Positions 9,655-18,553 are shown, counted from the stretch's first letter. The stretch: 64,000 nucleotides of DNA from Tsuneonella deserti (GCF_014644315.1 NZ_BMKL01000001.1:2658681-2722680); one strand, 5' to 3'. Made by a program: numbers and translations. Notes: generated by a model not told the origin, from the letters alone.

Positions 9655-10149
9655 TCATACGGACCGGGCCAGCATTTCCTCAAGCTGGTCGAGCTGGGTG
9701 GGCAGCCCGGCGGCCGCCCCCGTGATCGCCTCGTCCAGAGCCTCCTTCGATGGATAGAGCTCATGAAAAGTAAGCAAGGTTTTGCCGCCGTGGTCCTCGA
9801 GGACGACGGTCGTCACCGCGCCATCCTCTTCTTCCTCGTTGGTCCAGACGATGCGTTCACCGGGGACCACCTCCAGATACTTTCCATGAAAGGTCATGGT
9901 GTTCCCTCCCGCGGCGAAGTCGAGCCGGTAAGTGCCTCCGGTGCGGACGTCCATTTGGCAATTCTGAAGGACCATTCCAGCGCCCTTGGGCACCCACCAT
10001 CGCCGGAACAAATCGGGATCCGCCCAGGCTTTGAAAACCGTTGCCGGAGGCGCATCGAACAGGCGCGTCACCTCAAGCTCCCGGTCCGACTTTCTGTTCA
10101 CCGTGGTGCGGCTGCGCTGCCCGGTGTCACTGCTCGCCTGCTGGTCCAT
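9655..10149 (-). CDS. SRPBCC/AHSA1 domain protein
   Basis: A 164-residue START-like (Bet v1 fold) protein with the AHA1 pattern: VTRLFDAPPATVFKAWADPDLFRRWWVPKG near the N-terminus (described by its key residues W-x-D-x-x-x-x-x-W-W) and a C-terminal ITGAAAGLPTQLDQLEEML helix. Such proteins bind hydrophobic ligands or act as co-chaperone-like partners. Its start lies 23 bases inside the end of the ArsR gene, so the two form a coupled operon; ArsR/AHSA1 pairs are common in proteobacteria. Function of the pair is not established. Confidence 0.82.
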   Translation of the reverse strand: MDQQASSDTGQRSRTTVNRKSDRELEVTRLFDAPPATVFKAWADPDLFRRWWVPKGAGMVLQNCQMDVRTGGTYRLDFAAGGNTMTFHGKYLEVVPGERIVWTNEEEEDGAVTTVVLEDHGGKTLLTFHELYPSKEALDEAITGAAAGLPTQLDQLEEMLARSV

Positions 10150-10489
10150 CGTCTTTCTCCTGCTGCATCTCGAAAATCAGCCTGTCGAGCGCGTCGAAGC
10201 GCGCTTCGAACAGCTTGCGGTATGCCTCGATCCACTCGGCTTCGGCCTTGAGCTCCCTGCGGCCGAGACTGCAGGTCCGGACACGCCCCACTTTCCGTGT
10301 TTCGACGAGGCCCGCCTTTTCAAGCACAGAAATGTGCTTCTTCATGCCGGTCAGGGTCATCTCGAACCTGTGGGCGAGCGAAGTGATCGACGCATCGGCC
10401 CGGCCGAGCTGCTGGAGCAGACTACGGCGCGTGGCGTCAGCCAGGGCCGCGAACGCCAGATCGCCAGAGGAAAGGTTATACTGAACCAT
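10127..10489 (-). CDS. ArsR-family transcriptional regulator
   Basis: A 120-residue winged-helix repressor starting MVQYNLSS, with ALADATRRSLLQQL and the recognition helix region TGMKKHISVLEKAGLV. There are no metal-binding cysteine clusters of the ArsR/CadC type, so this is the non-metal subgroup usually found with SRPBCC partners. It heads a two-gene operon and very likely represses itself: a perfect palindrome covers its -10 region and start codon (see the site at 10476-10503). Confidence 0.86.
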   Translation of the reverse strand: MVQYNLSSGDLAFAALADATRRSLLQQLGRADASITSLAHRFEMTLTGMKKHISVLEKAGLVETRKVGRVRTCSLGRRELKAEAEWIEAYRKLFEARFDALDRLIFEMQQEKDDGPAGEQ

Positions 10490-10524
10490 TTAGTTCAGTA
10501 TAACCCGCAAACGAACTGCGGCAA
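10476..10524 (-). promoter_or_regulatory. Leaderless promoter and palindromic operator of the ArsR gene
   Basis: On the minus strand -35 TTGCCG (10519-10524) and -10 TATACT (10497-10502) are 16 bases apart. The ATG (10489) follows the -10 by seven bases, so the transcript should begin at or near the A of ATG with no leader or Shine-Dalgarno. A perfect 11-base inverted repeat (TTATACTGAAC / GTTCAGTATAA, arms 10476-10486 and 10493-10503) spans the -10 box and the start codon, ideally placed for autorepression. Confidence 0.7.
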
Positions 10525-10562
10525 GGGCTGAGTGGCCCTGGCGACTGCGGCGCTTGCCGGAT

Positions 10563-11222
10563 TTAGGGACGTTCTCCGAACAGGGCGCTGCCGACCCGAA
10601 CTTGGGTCGCGCCCAGCATGATCGCGGTCTCGTAGTCGCCGCTCATGCCCATGCTGCGCCCCTCTAGGCCGTTGTCGCGGGCGAGCTTGTCGAGGAAGGC
10701 GAAAAACGGCGCGGGCTCGATCCCCGCCGGGGGCACGCACATCAGGCCGATCACCGGGATGTCGGCTTCGCGAGCCTGCGCGAGCAGCTCGGGCAGCTGC
10801 TTGACCGCGCACCCGCCCTTTTGCGGCTCCTCGCCGACATCGACCTGGACGAAGCACGGCACCTGTCGCCCGACCTTGTCGAACGCCTTCGCGAGCGCGG
10901 ATACCAGGCTCGGGCGGTCGAGCGAGTGGATGCAGTCGAACAGGCGCACGGCCTCCTCCGCCTTGTTCGACTGGAGCTGTCCGACGAGATGCAGCGCAAC
11001 GTCCGGATAGCGCTCACGCAGGGACGGCCACTTCGCCTGTGCTTCCTGCACGCGGTTCTCGCCGAACACCCGCTGGCCCGCATCGAGCAGCGGGAGGATC
11101 GCATCCTCGCCGCGGGTCTTGCTGACCGCGACCAGCGACACCTCGGCAGGATCGCGCCGCGCGATCCTGCAGGCGTGCTCAACGCGGCGGTGGACTTCCT
11201 CCAGGGGCAAGGCTGCATTCAT
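10563..11222 (-). CDS. yggS: YggS/PROSC family pyridoxal-phosphate homeostasis protein
   Basis: A 219-residue PLP-binding TIM-barrel protein. The PLP lysine lies in LVAVSKTRG (Lys34); other family marks are FGENRVQEA, HLVGQLQSNK, IHSLD, GLMCVPP and GMSGDYETAI. It has no known catalytic activity but buffers PLP and affects amino-acid pools. It is divergent from the ThiE-like gene; their 5' ends lie within about 25 bases, so the promoters must sit inside each other's coding ends. Confidence 0.92.
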   Translation of the reverse strand: MNAALPLEEVHRRVEHACRIARRDPAEVSLVAVSKTRGEDAILPLLDAGQRVFGENRVQEAQAKWPSLRERYPDVALHLVGQLQSNKAEEAVRLFDCIHSLDRPSLVSALAKAFDKVGRQVPCFVQVDVGEEPQKGGCAVKQLPELLAQAREADIPVIGLMCVPPAGIEPAPFFAFLDKLARDNGLEGRSMGMSGDYETAIMLGATQVRVGSALFGERP

Positions 11223-11247
11223 GGCGGGCGTGCGCTATAGCGACAGT

Positions 11248-11796
11248 ATGGGAACGCGCCAGTCATTGCCGAACCTGTGGCTCCTCTCCGACGCCCGCAA
11301 CGACGAATTGCTGCCCCGCGCCTTGCGCGCCCTGCCGCCCGGGTCGGCGTTCGTTTTCCGCCACTACCACCTCGATCCCCGCAGCAGGCGGGCGCGCTAT
11401 GACGAACTGTTGCCGCTGGTGCGCGACGGCGGTCATCTCCTGATCCTGTCGGGCAGCGACGACCAGGCGCGGGCATGGGGAGCGGATGGCTCCTACGGCC
11501 CGCCCGAAGCGGTGGGCGACGCGCCCGAGCTGCTGCGTATCGTGACCGTCCATGACGCGAACGAGATCGCCCATGCCAATGCGGCGGGCGCCGATGCGGC
11601 AATGATCTCCCCGGTGTTCGCCACCCGCACTCATCCCGACATCCCCCCACTCGGGCCGGAGAAGTTCCATGCCCTCGCGGCCTTGGCCGAAATGCCGGTC
11701 ATCGCGCTGGGCGGCATGACCTTTGAGCGGGCGAAGGAGCTCGGCTGGTCGCGCTGGGCGGCGATCGACGGTCTGGCGCTCAAACAGCACTCTTAG
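11248..11796 (+). CDS. Thiamine phosphate synthase-like protein
   Basis: About 182 residues of TIM-barrel sequence related to ThiE/TenI. The pattern A-D-A-A-M-I-S-P-V-F-A-T-R-T-H-P matches the pyrophosphate/thiazole-phosphate binding loop, and VIALGGMTFERA matches the second phosphate site. It is shorter than E. coli ThiE (about 210) and could be a divergent ThiE or a TenI-type protein. An upstream ATG at 11221 would overlap the yggS start codon, so the internal ATG at 11248 is preferred; a TATAGC box ends six bases before it, which could mean a leaderless start. Confidence 0.75.
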   Translation: MGTRQSLPNLWLLSDARNDELLPRALRALPPGSAFVFRHYHLDPRSRRARYDELLPLVRDGGHLLILSGSDDQARAWGADGSYGPPEAVGDAPELLRIVTVHDANEIAHANAAGADAAMISPVFATRTHPDIPPLGPEKFHALAALAEMPVIALGGMTFERAKELGWSRWAAIDGLALKQHS

Positions 11797-11861
11797 GGAT
11801 TTCTTGACGCCGGAGTCCCGCGCCTGCGATAATGGCGCTTCGACGGCTAGGGGAAGCAGGC

Positions 11862-14204
11862 ATGGCGACACGCGCGATCGGCGCCGCAGCGAAACGGCCG
11901 CCAGCCGACTGGCGCGCGACGTTCCGGCGCAGCCTGCGCCGCGCCCTGCAGATCGCCGGGGCCGCATTGCTGTTCGCGGCGCTGGTGTTCCTCGCCCTTG
12001 CGCTTGCCAGCTATACCCAGACCGATCCCAGCGCTTCCACCGCAGCCGCCGGGGACGACGTGCGCAACTGGATGGGCGCGAGCGGGGCATGGGTGGCCGA
12101 GCGGGTGTTGTTCCTGTTCGGCGCTACCGGCGTGCTCCTGCTGCCTTTGCTTTATGTCTTCACGCGCAAGCTGTGGCGCGATGTCGAGGAGGAGGATCGC
12201 GACGCCGATACCCGCTGGTGGCGTCCGACCGCGCTGCTCCTGCTGTCCATGATGCTCATCGGCACGGTCCTGGCGCTGGCGTTCGACCGGCCCGGCGGCT
12301 CGCTGCCCGCATCGCTCGGGGGCATCAGCGGCCTGCTTGGGGCCAAGATGGTCACTGCGCTCGCGGGAAGACTGGGTGACGGGCTCGCCGGGTGGGCGAT
12401 CCTTGCGATTGCACTCGCAGCGCTCGCTGGAGGTGTCGCAGGCGTGACGCGGGTCTTCGCGCTCGACTGGGCCCAGCTCCTGACCCTGCCCGCTTTCCTG
12501 AAACGGGCTCGAACGCTGCCTGAGGTGGACATTCCGTTCCTGCCCCGCCAGCGCGAGCGCAAGCGCGAGGCCGCGCCGGAGGAGGCGCCCCAGTTTACCG
12601 AAAGGCGCGCGCCGGAAATCTCGGACCCGTCCGCTCCGCCGAAGCCGGTCAGGCCGGCAGCCAAGGCCGCCCAGAAGGACCTGTTCGCAAGTTATCAGCT
12701 TCCGAGCCTCGACCTGCTGTCCAATCCTCCTCCGCAGGCCGCGCCCAAGCTCGACAAGATCGCGCTCGAGCGCAACGCCCGACTGCTCGAGACCGTGCTC
12801 GACGATTTCAACGTGAAGGGCGAGATCACCGCGGTGCGGACCGGACCCGTGGTGACGATGTACGAACTGGAGCCTGCGCCGGGCATCAAGGCCAGCCGCG
12901 TCATCGGCCTGGCCGAGGACATCGCCCGCAACATGAGCGCGATCAGCGCACGCGTTTCGTCCATTCCGGGCAAGACCGTCATGGGCATCGAATTGCCCAA
13001 TGCGGACCGGCAGACCGTCGCGCTCAAGGAACTTGCCGCATGCGACGCGTTCGTTAACGCAAAAGGCGCGCTGCCGATCATCCTGGGCAAGGATATCGCG
13101 GGCGAGCCGATCGTGGCCGACCTTGCCGCGATGCCGCACCTGCTGGTGGCGGGCACGACCGGCTCGGGCAAGTCGGTCGGGCTCAACTGCATCCTGTTGA
13201 GCCTGCTTTACCGTTTCACTCCCGATGACTGCCGCCTGATCCTGATCGATCCCAAGGTTCTCGAGCTCAAGAGCTACGACGACATTCCGCACCTGCTCTC
13301 GCCCGTGGTGACCGAGCCGGCCAAGGCGGTGCGCGCGCTCAAGTGGGCGGTCGAGGAGATGGAGCGCCGCTATCGCCAGATGAGCTCGATCGGCGCGCGC
13401 AATATCGCCGGATTCAACGAACGGGTGCGCAACGCTATCGCCAAGGGCAAGCCGCTGGGGCGCCGGGTGCAGACCGGCTTCGATCCCGACACGGGCGAGG
13501 AACTGTTCGAGGAAGAGCAACTCGAGTACGCACCCCTGCCCCAGATCGTGCTCATCGTCGACGAGCTGGCAGACCTCATGGTGACGGTCGGCAAGGAAGT
13601 CGAAGTGCTTATCCAGCGCCTCAGCCAGAAGAGCCGCGCGGCCGGCATCCACCTGATCATGGCGACGCAGCGCCCGTCGGTCGACGTCATCACCGGTGTG
13701 ATCAAGGCTAACCTGCCTACCCGCATCAGCTTCAACGTCACCAGCCGCATCGACAGCCGCACGATCCTTGGCGAGCAGGGCGCCGAGCAGCTGCTGGGCA
13801 AGGGCGACATGCTCTACAAGCCCAACACCGGTTCCCTGGTGCGCGTCCACGGTCCTTTCGTATCGGACGAGGAAGTGGAAGCGGTCGCCACCCACTGGCG
13901 CGGGCAGGGCAAGCCCGACTACGTCGATGCGGTTACCGAAGAGCCGGAGGAATCCTTCGGGTTCGGATTCGACGACGAGCTCACTGCCTCCGACAATCCC
14001 GAGGAGCGGAAATACCGCCAGGCCTGCCAGATCGTGTTCGAGCATCAGAAGGCTTCGGGTTCGTGGCTCCAGCGCCAGATGGGCGTGGGCTACAACACGG
14101 CCGCGAAGTGGATCGAACGAATGGAGGAGGACGGCCTCGTCGGTCCTGCCAACCATGTCGGTCGGCGCGATATCTACCGCGACAAGGACGGCAATCCGCT
14201 CTGA
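11862..14204 (+). CDS. ftsK: DNA translocase FtsK
   Basis: A 780-residue septal DNA pump. N-terminal transmembrane helices (to about residue 180), a linker, then the FtsK motor with Walker A (AGTTGSGKSVG, near 430), Walker B (LIVDELADLM) and the C-terminal gamma winged helix that reads KOPS (RQMGVGYNTAAKWIERM). It moves chromosome termini through the closing septum and activates XerCD at dif. A Shine-Dalgarno-like AGGGGAAGCAGG supports the ATG at 11862 over one 30 bases upstream. Confidence 0.95.
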   Translation: MATRAIGAAAKRPPADWRATFRRSLRRALQIAGAALLFAALVFLALALASYTQTDPSASTAAAGDDVRNWMGASGAWVAERVLFLFGATGVLLLPLLYVFTRKLWRDVEEEDRDADTRWWRPTALLLLSMMLIGTVLALAFDRPGGSLPASLGGISGLLGAKMVTALAGRLGDGLAGWAILAIALAALAGGVAGVTRVFALDWAQLLTLPAFLKRARTLPEVDIPFLPRQRERKREAAPEEAPQFTERRAPEISDPSAPPKPVRPAAKAAQKDLFASYQLPSLDLLSNPPPQAAPKLDKIALERNARLLETVLDDFNVKGEITAVRTGPVVTMYELEPAPGIKASRVIGLAEDIARNMSAISARVSSIPGKTVMGIELPNADRQTVALKELAACDAFVNAKGALPIILGKDIAGEPIVADLAAMPHLLVAGTTGSGKSVGLNCILLSLLYRFTPDDCRLILIDPKVLELKSYDDIPHLLSPVVTEPAKAVRALKWAVEEMERRYRQMSSIGARNIAGFNERVRNAIAKGKPLGRRVQTGFDPDTGEELFEEEQLEYAPLPQIVLIVDELADLMVTVGKEVEVLIQRLSQKSRAAGIHLIMATQRPSVDVITGVIKANLPTRISFNVTSRIDSRTILGEQGAEQLLGKGDMLYKPNTGSLVRVHGPFVSDEEVEAVATHWRGQGKPDYVDAVTEEPEESFGFGFDDELTASDNPEERKYRQACQIVFEHQKASGSWLQRQMGVGYNTAAKWIERMEEDGLVGPANHVGRRDIYRDKDGNPL

Positions 14205-14241
14205 TCGGCACGGCGGCTGAATTGTAGCGGCCACGCAACAC

Positions 14242-14272
14242 TTGTGCGAAATTGTGCGCGGCGGCGCACAAT
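14242..14272. promoter_or_regulatory. Triple TTGTGCG box upstream of the TonB receptor
   Basis: The heptamer TTGTGCG occurs at 14242-14248 and 14252-14258 (10 bases apart, one helical turn) and in inverse at 14265-14271. The second and third form a perfect 9-base palindrome (ATTGTGCGC, 4-base loop, GCGCACAAT; 14251-14272). It sits 55 bases before the receptor start, a typical operator position. The cognate regulator is unknown. Confidence 0.5.
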
Positions 14273-14290
14273 CCTGCTGCCTCGAGCGCC

Positions 14291-14320
14291 CTCCCTGTTA
14301 CGTCAATACGACACAGGGAG
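14291..14320 (+). promoter_or_regulatory. Leader stem that pairs the Shine-Dalgarno of the TonB receptor
   Basis: CTCCCTGT (14291-14298) is perfectly complementary to ACAGGGAG (14313-14320), separated by 14 bases. The right arm contains the Shine-Dalgarno of the receptor gene (GGGAG, six bases before ATG 14327). Folding would hide the ribosome site, so it may modulate translation. Confidence 0.45.
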
Positions 14321-14326
14321 ATTTCT

Positions 14327-16921
14327 ATGATCGATTACCGCTTTGCTCTGCTCAGTTCCGTCGCCGTTCTTGCCGCCGCGAGCGCGCAGCCCGTGCTGGC
14401 GCAGGACGTGCCGGGCGAAAGCACTGCTTCGGAACAGGGTGAGGCGACTCCGCAGGCGCAGATCATCGTCACGGGCACCCGCCGGACCGACCGTACCGTT
14501 GCAGAAAGCCCGGTCCCAATAGACGTCATCGGCGGCGACCAGATGACCGAGAACGGCTACACCGATACCAACCGCATTCTCAACCAGTTGGTCCCCAGCT
14601 TCAACTTCCCGCAGCCGTCGATCACCGATGGCACCGATGCGGTGCGGCCTGCAACGCTGCGCGGCCTGGCGCCCGACCAGACTCTGGTCCTGGTGAATGG
14701 CAAGCGGCGGCATACCTCGGCGCTGCTCAACCTGAACGGGTCGGTTGGTCGCGGCTCGGCCGCCGTCGACCTCAACACCATTCCACCCATCGCCATCGAG
14801 CGCATCGAAGTCCTGCGCGACGGCGCGTCATCGCAGTACGGCTCCGATGCCATTGCCGGGGTGATCAACATCCAGCTTCGCAAGCGCGAGGGCAACAAGG
14901 CGCAGGTGACGTACGGCAAGTACATCACCACGATGGACGACGTGCTGCAGCAGGGTGGCCCGGTGATCGGCCCGAACGGACAGCCGGTGCTCGATGCCAA
15001 TGCCGGCGCGGGCGACGTCTACCAGCTCACCGACAACGGCCAGGAGCGCAAGCGGCGCGATGGCGGGACATTGACCCTGGCGACCAGCCTGGGCTTGCCG
15101 GTCGGGCCGGGCGGCTACCTGAACTTCGCGCTCCAGTACCAGGATCGCAATCCCACCAACCGCTCCGCCGCCGACCCCCGCCGGCAGTATCCGTTCGTGG
15201 GCGGCCTGGTCGATCCGCGTGAGCTGACCATCGATCGCTACACGCACCGTTACGGCGATGCGAAAACGACCGACTTCACCGCCTTCCTGAATGCCGGATA
15301 CGAGCTTTCGCCTTCGGCGGAGTTATACACTTTTGCCAGCTACAACGTGCGCGATTCCGACGCGGCCGGTTTCTATCGCCGTGCCAACGATGCCCGAAAT
15401 CGCGACTTCTCGGCTTCGACCACGACTTTCGTTCCCTATTACGCGGACGGTTTCCTGCCGATCATTACCGGCGACATCGAGGATATCGCCGCCGCCGCCG
15501 GGGTGCGCGGGCAGTTCGGTGACGAGTGGAATTACGATCTCAGCGTCGTCTACGGCACCAACCGTTTTGGCTTCGGGGTCGAGAACAGCTTCAACGTCAG
15601 CTTCGGCCAGCAGAGCCAGCGCAAGTTCGATGCCGGTTCGCTCCGCTTCGGCCAGACGACCGCCAACCTCGATATCCAGAAGACGTTCGACCTCGGCATC
15701 GGCAACGGCGTGTCGGTCGCCTTCGGTACCGAATACCGCAACGAGAACTTCCGCATCGTGGCGGGTGACTTCCAGAGCTATGCCGGCGGTCCCTTCATCG
15801 CCAATGGCGCTCCCGCCGGCGCGCAGGTCTTCCCGGGCTTCAGGCCCGCCAACGAAGTCGACGAGAGCCGCAATTCGAAGGCCGCCTACCTCGAGCTCGA
15901 GACCGACCTGACCGATGCGCTGACCATACAGCTTGCAGGACGCTACGAGGACTTCTCGGACTTCGGCGACACCGTCAACGGCAAGGCGGCCGCCCGGTTC
16001 GAGCCGATCGACGGGATTGCCCTGCGCGGCTCGATCTCGACCGGCTTCCGCGCTCCGTCGCTGCAGCAGCAGTATTATGCCACCACGTCGACCAACAACG
16101 TCAACGGCACGCTGATCGAAATCCTCACCGTGCCGGTCAACAGCCCGGTGGCGGTCGCGCTGGGGTCGCAGCCGCTGCAGCCCGAAAAGTCGACCAACTG
16201 GTCGGCGGGCGCCACGTTCTCGATGATTCCCGGCCTCAACATCACCGCCGACTACTACAATATCGATATCAAGGACCGGATCGTCGTGACCGAGATCCTG
16301 CAGGGTCCCGCCGTGTTGGCACTGCTGCAGCAGAACGGTTTCAACAACGTCAGCTCGGCGCGCTTCTTCGTGAACGGGATCGATACCCGCACCCGCGGCT
16401 ACGAGATCGTCGGCACTTACCGGGTGCCAGAAATGGGGCTCGGCAACATTTCGCTCACCGCCGGCTTCAGCCACAACAAGACCAAGATCACCGACGCGGC
16501 GGTCCTGCCGACGCTGCCGGGCCTGACCCTCTTCGGACGGCAGGAGTCGCTTCGCCTGATCCGGGGCCAGCCGCGCACCAAGCTCAATTTCGGGCTCGAC
16601 TGGGATTCGGGCATCTTCGGCTTCACCGCGCGCACCAACCGCTTTGGCGAGGTCCTGATCCCGGGCGCGGACGAGGCGCGCGACCAGACGCTCGGCAAGC
16701 AGTGGGTCACCGATCTGGAACTGCGGGCCAAGGTCATGGAGCGGCTCGAGTTCGCGGTCGGCGCGAACAACGTGTTCGACAGCTATCCCGATCGGGTGCG
16801 TTACGGCCTCGTCGACGGGCAGAACTACGGCCAGAACGGGTACTTCATTCCCTTCAGCCAGTTCTCTCCGTCCGGCTTCAACGGCCGATTCGTTTATGGG
16901 CGGGTAAGCCTGGACTTCTGA
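14327..16921 (+). CDS. TonB-dependent outer-membrane receptor
   Basis: An 864-residue receptor: signal peptide (MIDYRFALLSS to VLAQ), a TonB-box-like stretch QIIVTGTR, plug domain (SPVPIDVIGG, TLRGLAPDQTLVLVNGKRRH, IERIEVLRDGASSQYGSDAIAGVIN) and a 22-strand barrel ending in Phe (RVSLDF). It imports a large or scarce substrate across the outer membrane using TonB energy. The substrate is not shown by the sequence; no FecIR or transporter gene is adjacent. GGGAG before ATG 14327 fixes the start. A strong terminator follows. Confidence 0.93.
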   Translation: MIDYRFALLSSVAVLAAASAQPVLAQDVPGESTASEQGEATPQAQIIVTGTRRTDRTVAESPVPIDVIGGDQMTENGYTDTNRILNQLVPSFNFPQPSITDGTDAVRPATLRGLAPDQTLVLVNGKRRHTSALLNLNGSVGRGSAAVDLNTIPPIAIERIEVLRDGASSQYGSDAIAGVINIQLRKREGNKAQVTYGKYITTMDDVLQQGGPVIGPNGQPVLDANAGAGDVYQLTDNGQERKRRDGGTLTLATSLGLPVGPGGYLNFALQYQDRNPTNRSAADPRRQYPFVGGLVDPRELTIDRYTHRYGDAKTTDFTAFLNAGYELSPSAELYTFASYNVRDSDAAGFYRRANDARNRDFSASTTTFVPYYADGFLPIITGDIEDIAAAAGVRGQFGDEWNYDLSVVYGTNRFGFGVENSFNVSFGQQSQRKFDAGSLRFGQTTANLDIQKTFDLGIGNGVSVAFGTEYRNENFRIVAGDFQSYAGGPFIANGAPAGAQVFPGFRPANEVDESRNSKAAYLELETDLTDALTIQLAGRYEDFSDFGDTVNGKAAARFEPIDGIALRGSISTGFRAPSLQQQYYATTSTNNVNGTLIEILTVPVNSPVAVALGSQPLQPEKSTNWSAGATFSMIPGLNITADYYNIDIKDRIVVTEILQGPAVLALLQQNGFNNVSSARFFVNGIDTRTRGYEIVGTYRVPEMGLGNISLTAGFSHNKTKITDAAVLPTLPGLTLFGRQESLRLIRGQPRTKLNFGLDWDSGIFGFTARTNRFGEVLIPGADEARDQTLGKQWVTDLELRAKVMERLEFAVGANNVFDSYPDRVRYGLVDGQNYGQNGYFIPFSQFSPSGFNGRFVYGRVSLDF

Positions 16922-16942
16922 TCCCAACCTGAAGCGAACAAG

Positions 16943-16976
16943 AAACCCCGCCGGTGCGCGCGCCGGCGGGGTTTTT
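16943..16976 (+). terminator. Rho-independent terminator after the TonB receptor
   Basis: A perfect 12-base stem (AAACCCCGCCGG, 16943-16954, with CCGGCGGGGTTT, 16963-16974) around an 8-base loop, with a run of five T. On the minus strand the stem is preceded by A-rich bases and followed by TTTC, so it may also end porin transcripts coming from the right. Confidence 0.9.
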
Positions 16977-17006
16977 CGTTTGGGCAGGGCCCGCGCAGGC
17001 GGACGA

Positions 17007-18404
17007 TCAGAAATCGAGTTGAGCGCGCATCCCCAGCGCATCGACCGAATAGTCGCGGTCGCCGCCCGCCGCAGGAAGCGCGGCGTCGCTGTAGACCATG
17101 TGGCCATAGTTGAGCAGGAAACGGGTGTAGTCAGTCGGGGTCCACACCAGCCCCAGCTCGTAGCCGTTCTGGCGGCCGCCGACGATCCCGGCATCGATCA
17201 GGTCGAGATAGTCATAGCGCAGGTTGACCTGCAACGCGCCGAAGCCGCCCTTGCCGAGCGGGCTATTCGGCTTCACCCGGTCGAACGCGCCCCCCTTGTA
17301 CCCCCGCGTGTCGCCGGGGGTGAGGAACATGCCTGCCTCCACGTAGCCCCCGAAGAAGGTCGGGTCCACCAGCGCGCCGGGACGGTTGACCTGCTGCCAG
17401 TGTCCCTCCGCCGCGCCGTGGAAGGGCCCGCGGATGTAGGCGGCCTCCAGGCCGTATCCCAGTTCGCTCACCGCGCCGATATTGCCGGTGTCGATGAAAC
17501 GCACGTCAGAGGTGTGGATGAACGGCCGCACGCGATAGCGCACGCTGGCAGCGGAATCGTTGAGATCGTGGTAGTGCGCAGATGCCCCGAGGTGGAGCTG
17601 CCCCGCGCCCAGCTTCGGGGCGAACACCGCCCGCCCATCGACGGACATCGAGTTGTTCTCGTCGTTGTTGAGGTCGGCGACGTTGTCGGTGAACACCCCG
17701 CCCTGCAGCAGGACGTCGCCCTTCGAATAGGCGGCGCTGGCGCCCAGACGGCGCTCGAACCCGAACGCGGTGTTCATTGCGGCACGCTCGGTGAAGCTGG
17801 GAAACAGGTCGCTGGTCATCTCCTCCAGCCCCCAGAACGGTTTGTGCTGGCCCACCGTGAGGCCGACCTCCTTGGAGGCCTGGTAAGTCAGGAACAGGTC
17901 GGTGACTTCCACCGAACTCCCCGCCACGTCGATCTCGGCGCGGTAGCCGAAGCCGCCCGGAATCTTGCCGTCGAAGCCGATATAGGCGCGGCGCAGCTCG
18001 CTGCCGAAGCCCAGGCTGGCGTCGTTTATCCCGCGGGGGCTGCTGACCGTCCCCGCGTCGAACTGCATGCGTCCGCGCGGCTTGAAGCTCCAGCCGCTCT
18101 CGGAGCTCCACTCGGGCGCCCCCTTCCAGGCGACCTGGGCCGCAGGCGGGGCCGCTGCCGCCGCGGTGGCGCTCGCGGCCGAGGCAGTGGCGGCATTCGC
18201 GGCGACCGTCGCTTCCTGGGCCTGGGCCCTCGCTGCGGCGAGCTGTGTTTCCAGCGTGTCGATCCGGCTGCTCATCGCCGCCATCTGCGCGCGCATCGCC
18301 GCGAGTTCCTGCGCCACCGACGCATCCTGCGCGCTTACCGGAACGGTCCAGCCGATCGCCATCGCGAGCGCGGCGGCGGAAAGCGAAAGTCGGGTGGTGG
18401 TCAC
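17007..18404 (-). CDS. Phosphate-selective porin, OprO/OprP family
   Basis: A 465-residue outer-membrane protein. Signal peptide (VTTTRLSLSAAALAMAIGW to VSAQ), then a coiled coil (ELAAMRAQMAAMSSRIDTLE), an Ala-rich linker, and a beta barrel with the OprP pattern RAYIGFDGKIPGGFGYRAEID and a terminal Phe (RAQLDF). The start is GTG at 18404 behind AAAAAGGA; an ATG 16 bases upstream is out of frame. A Pho box and -10 element lie upstream, in line with induction by phosphate starvation. Confidence 0.88.
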   Translation of the reverse strand: MTTTRLSLSAAALAMAIGWTVPVSAQDASVAQELAAMRAQMAAMSSRIDTLETQLAAARAQAQEATVAANAATASAASATAAAAAPPAAQVAWKGAPEWSSESGWSFKPRGRMQFDAGTVSSPRGINDASLGFGSELRRAYIGFDGKIPGGFGYRAEIDVAGSSVEVTDLFLTYQASKEVGLTVGQHKPFWGLEEMTSDLFPSFTERAAMNTAFGFERRLGASAAYSKGDVLLQGGVFTDNVADLNNDENNSMSVDGRAVFAPKLGAGQLHLGASAHYHDLNDSAASVRYRVRPFIHTSDVRFIDTGNIGAVSELGYGLEAAYIRGPFHGAAEGHWQQVNRPGALVDPTFFGGYVEAGMFLTPGDTRGYKGGAFDRVKPNSPLGKGGFGALQVNLRYDYLDLIDAGIVGGRQNGYELGLVWTPTDYTRFLLNYGHMVYSDAALPAAGGDRDYSVDALGMRAQLDF

Positions 18405-18442
18405 GGTCCTTTTTCCCCATCGAGGTTGTGCAATTGCGACGT

Positions 18443-18475
18443 ATCTATAGCTGCTGTGTGACAGGCTTGTGACGA
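18443..18475 (-). promoter_or_regulatory. Pho box and -10 element of the phosphate porin
   Basis: On the minus strand two direct 11-base repeats, TCGTCACAAGC (18465-18475) and CTGTCACACAG (18454-18464), match the PhoB half-site CTGTCA-N5 repeated with an 11-base period. A -10 box TATAGAT (18443-18449) follows, and there is no good -35, as expected for a PhoB-activated promoter. The GTG start is about 40 bases downstream. Confidence 0.75.
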
Positions 18476-18553
18476 CATGGATCAACGGCCGCACCATCGA
18501 AGCTTGCCGCCAAATGGTTGCAACTGTAACGGCGCGCTCGAAGGAGATCGGCG

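Noticed and set aside
11847..14234. A 795-codon open frame opposite ftsK
   Set aside because: Same mirror effect; ftsK has all motor motifs.
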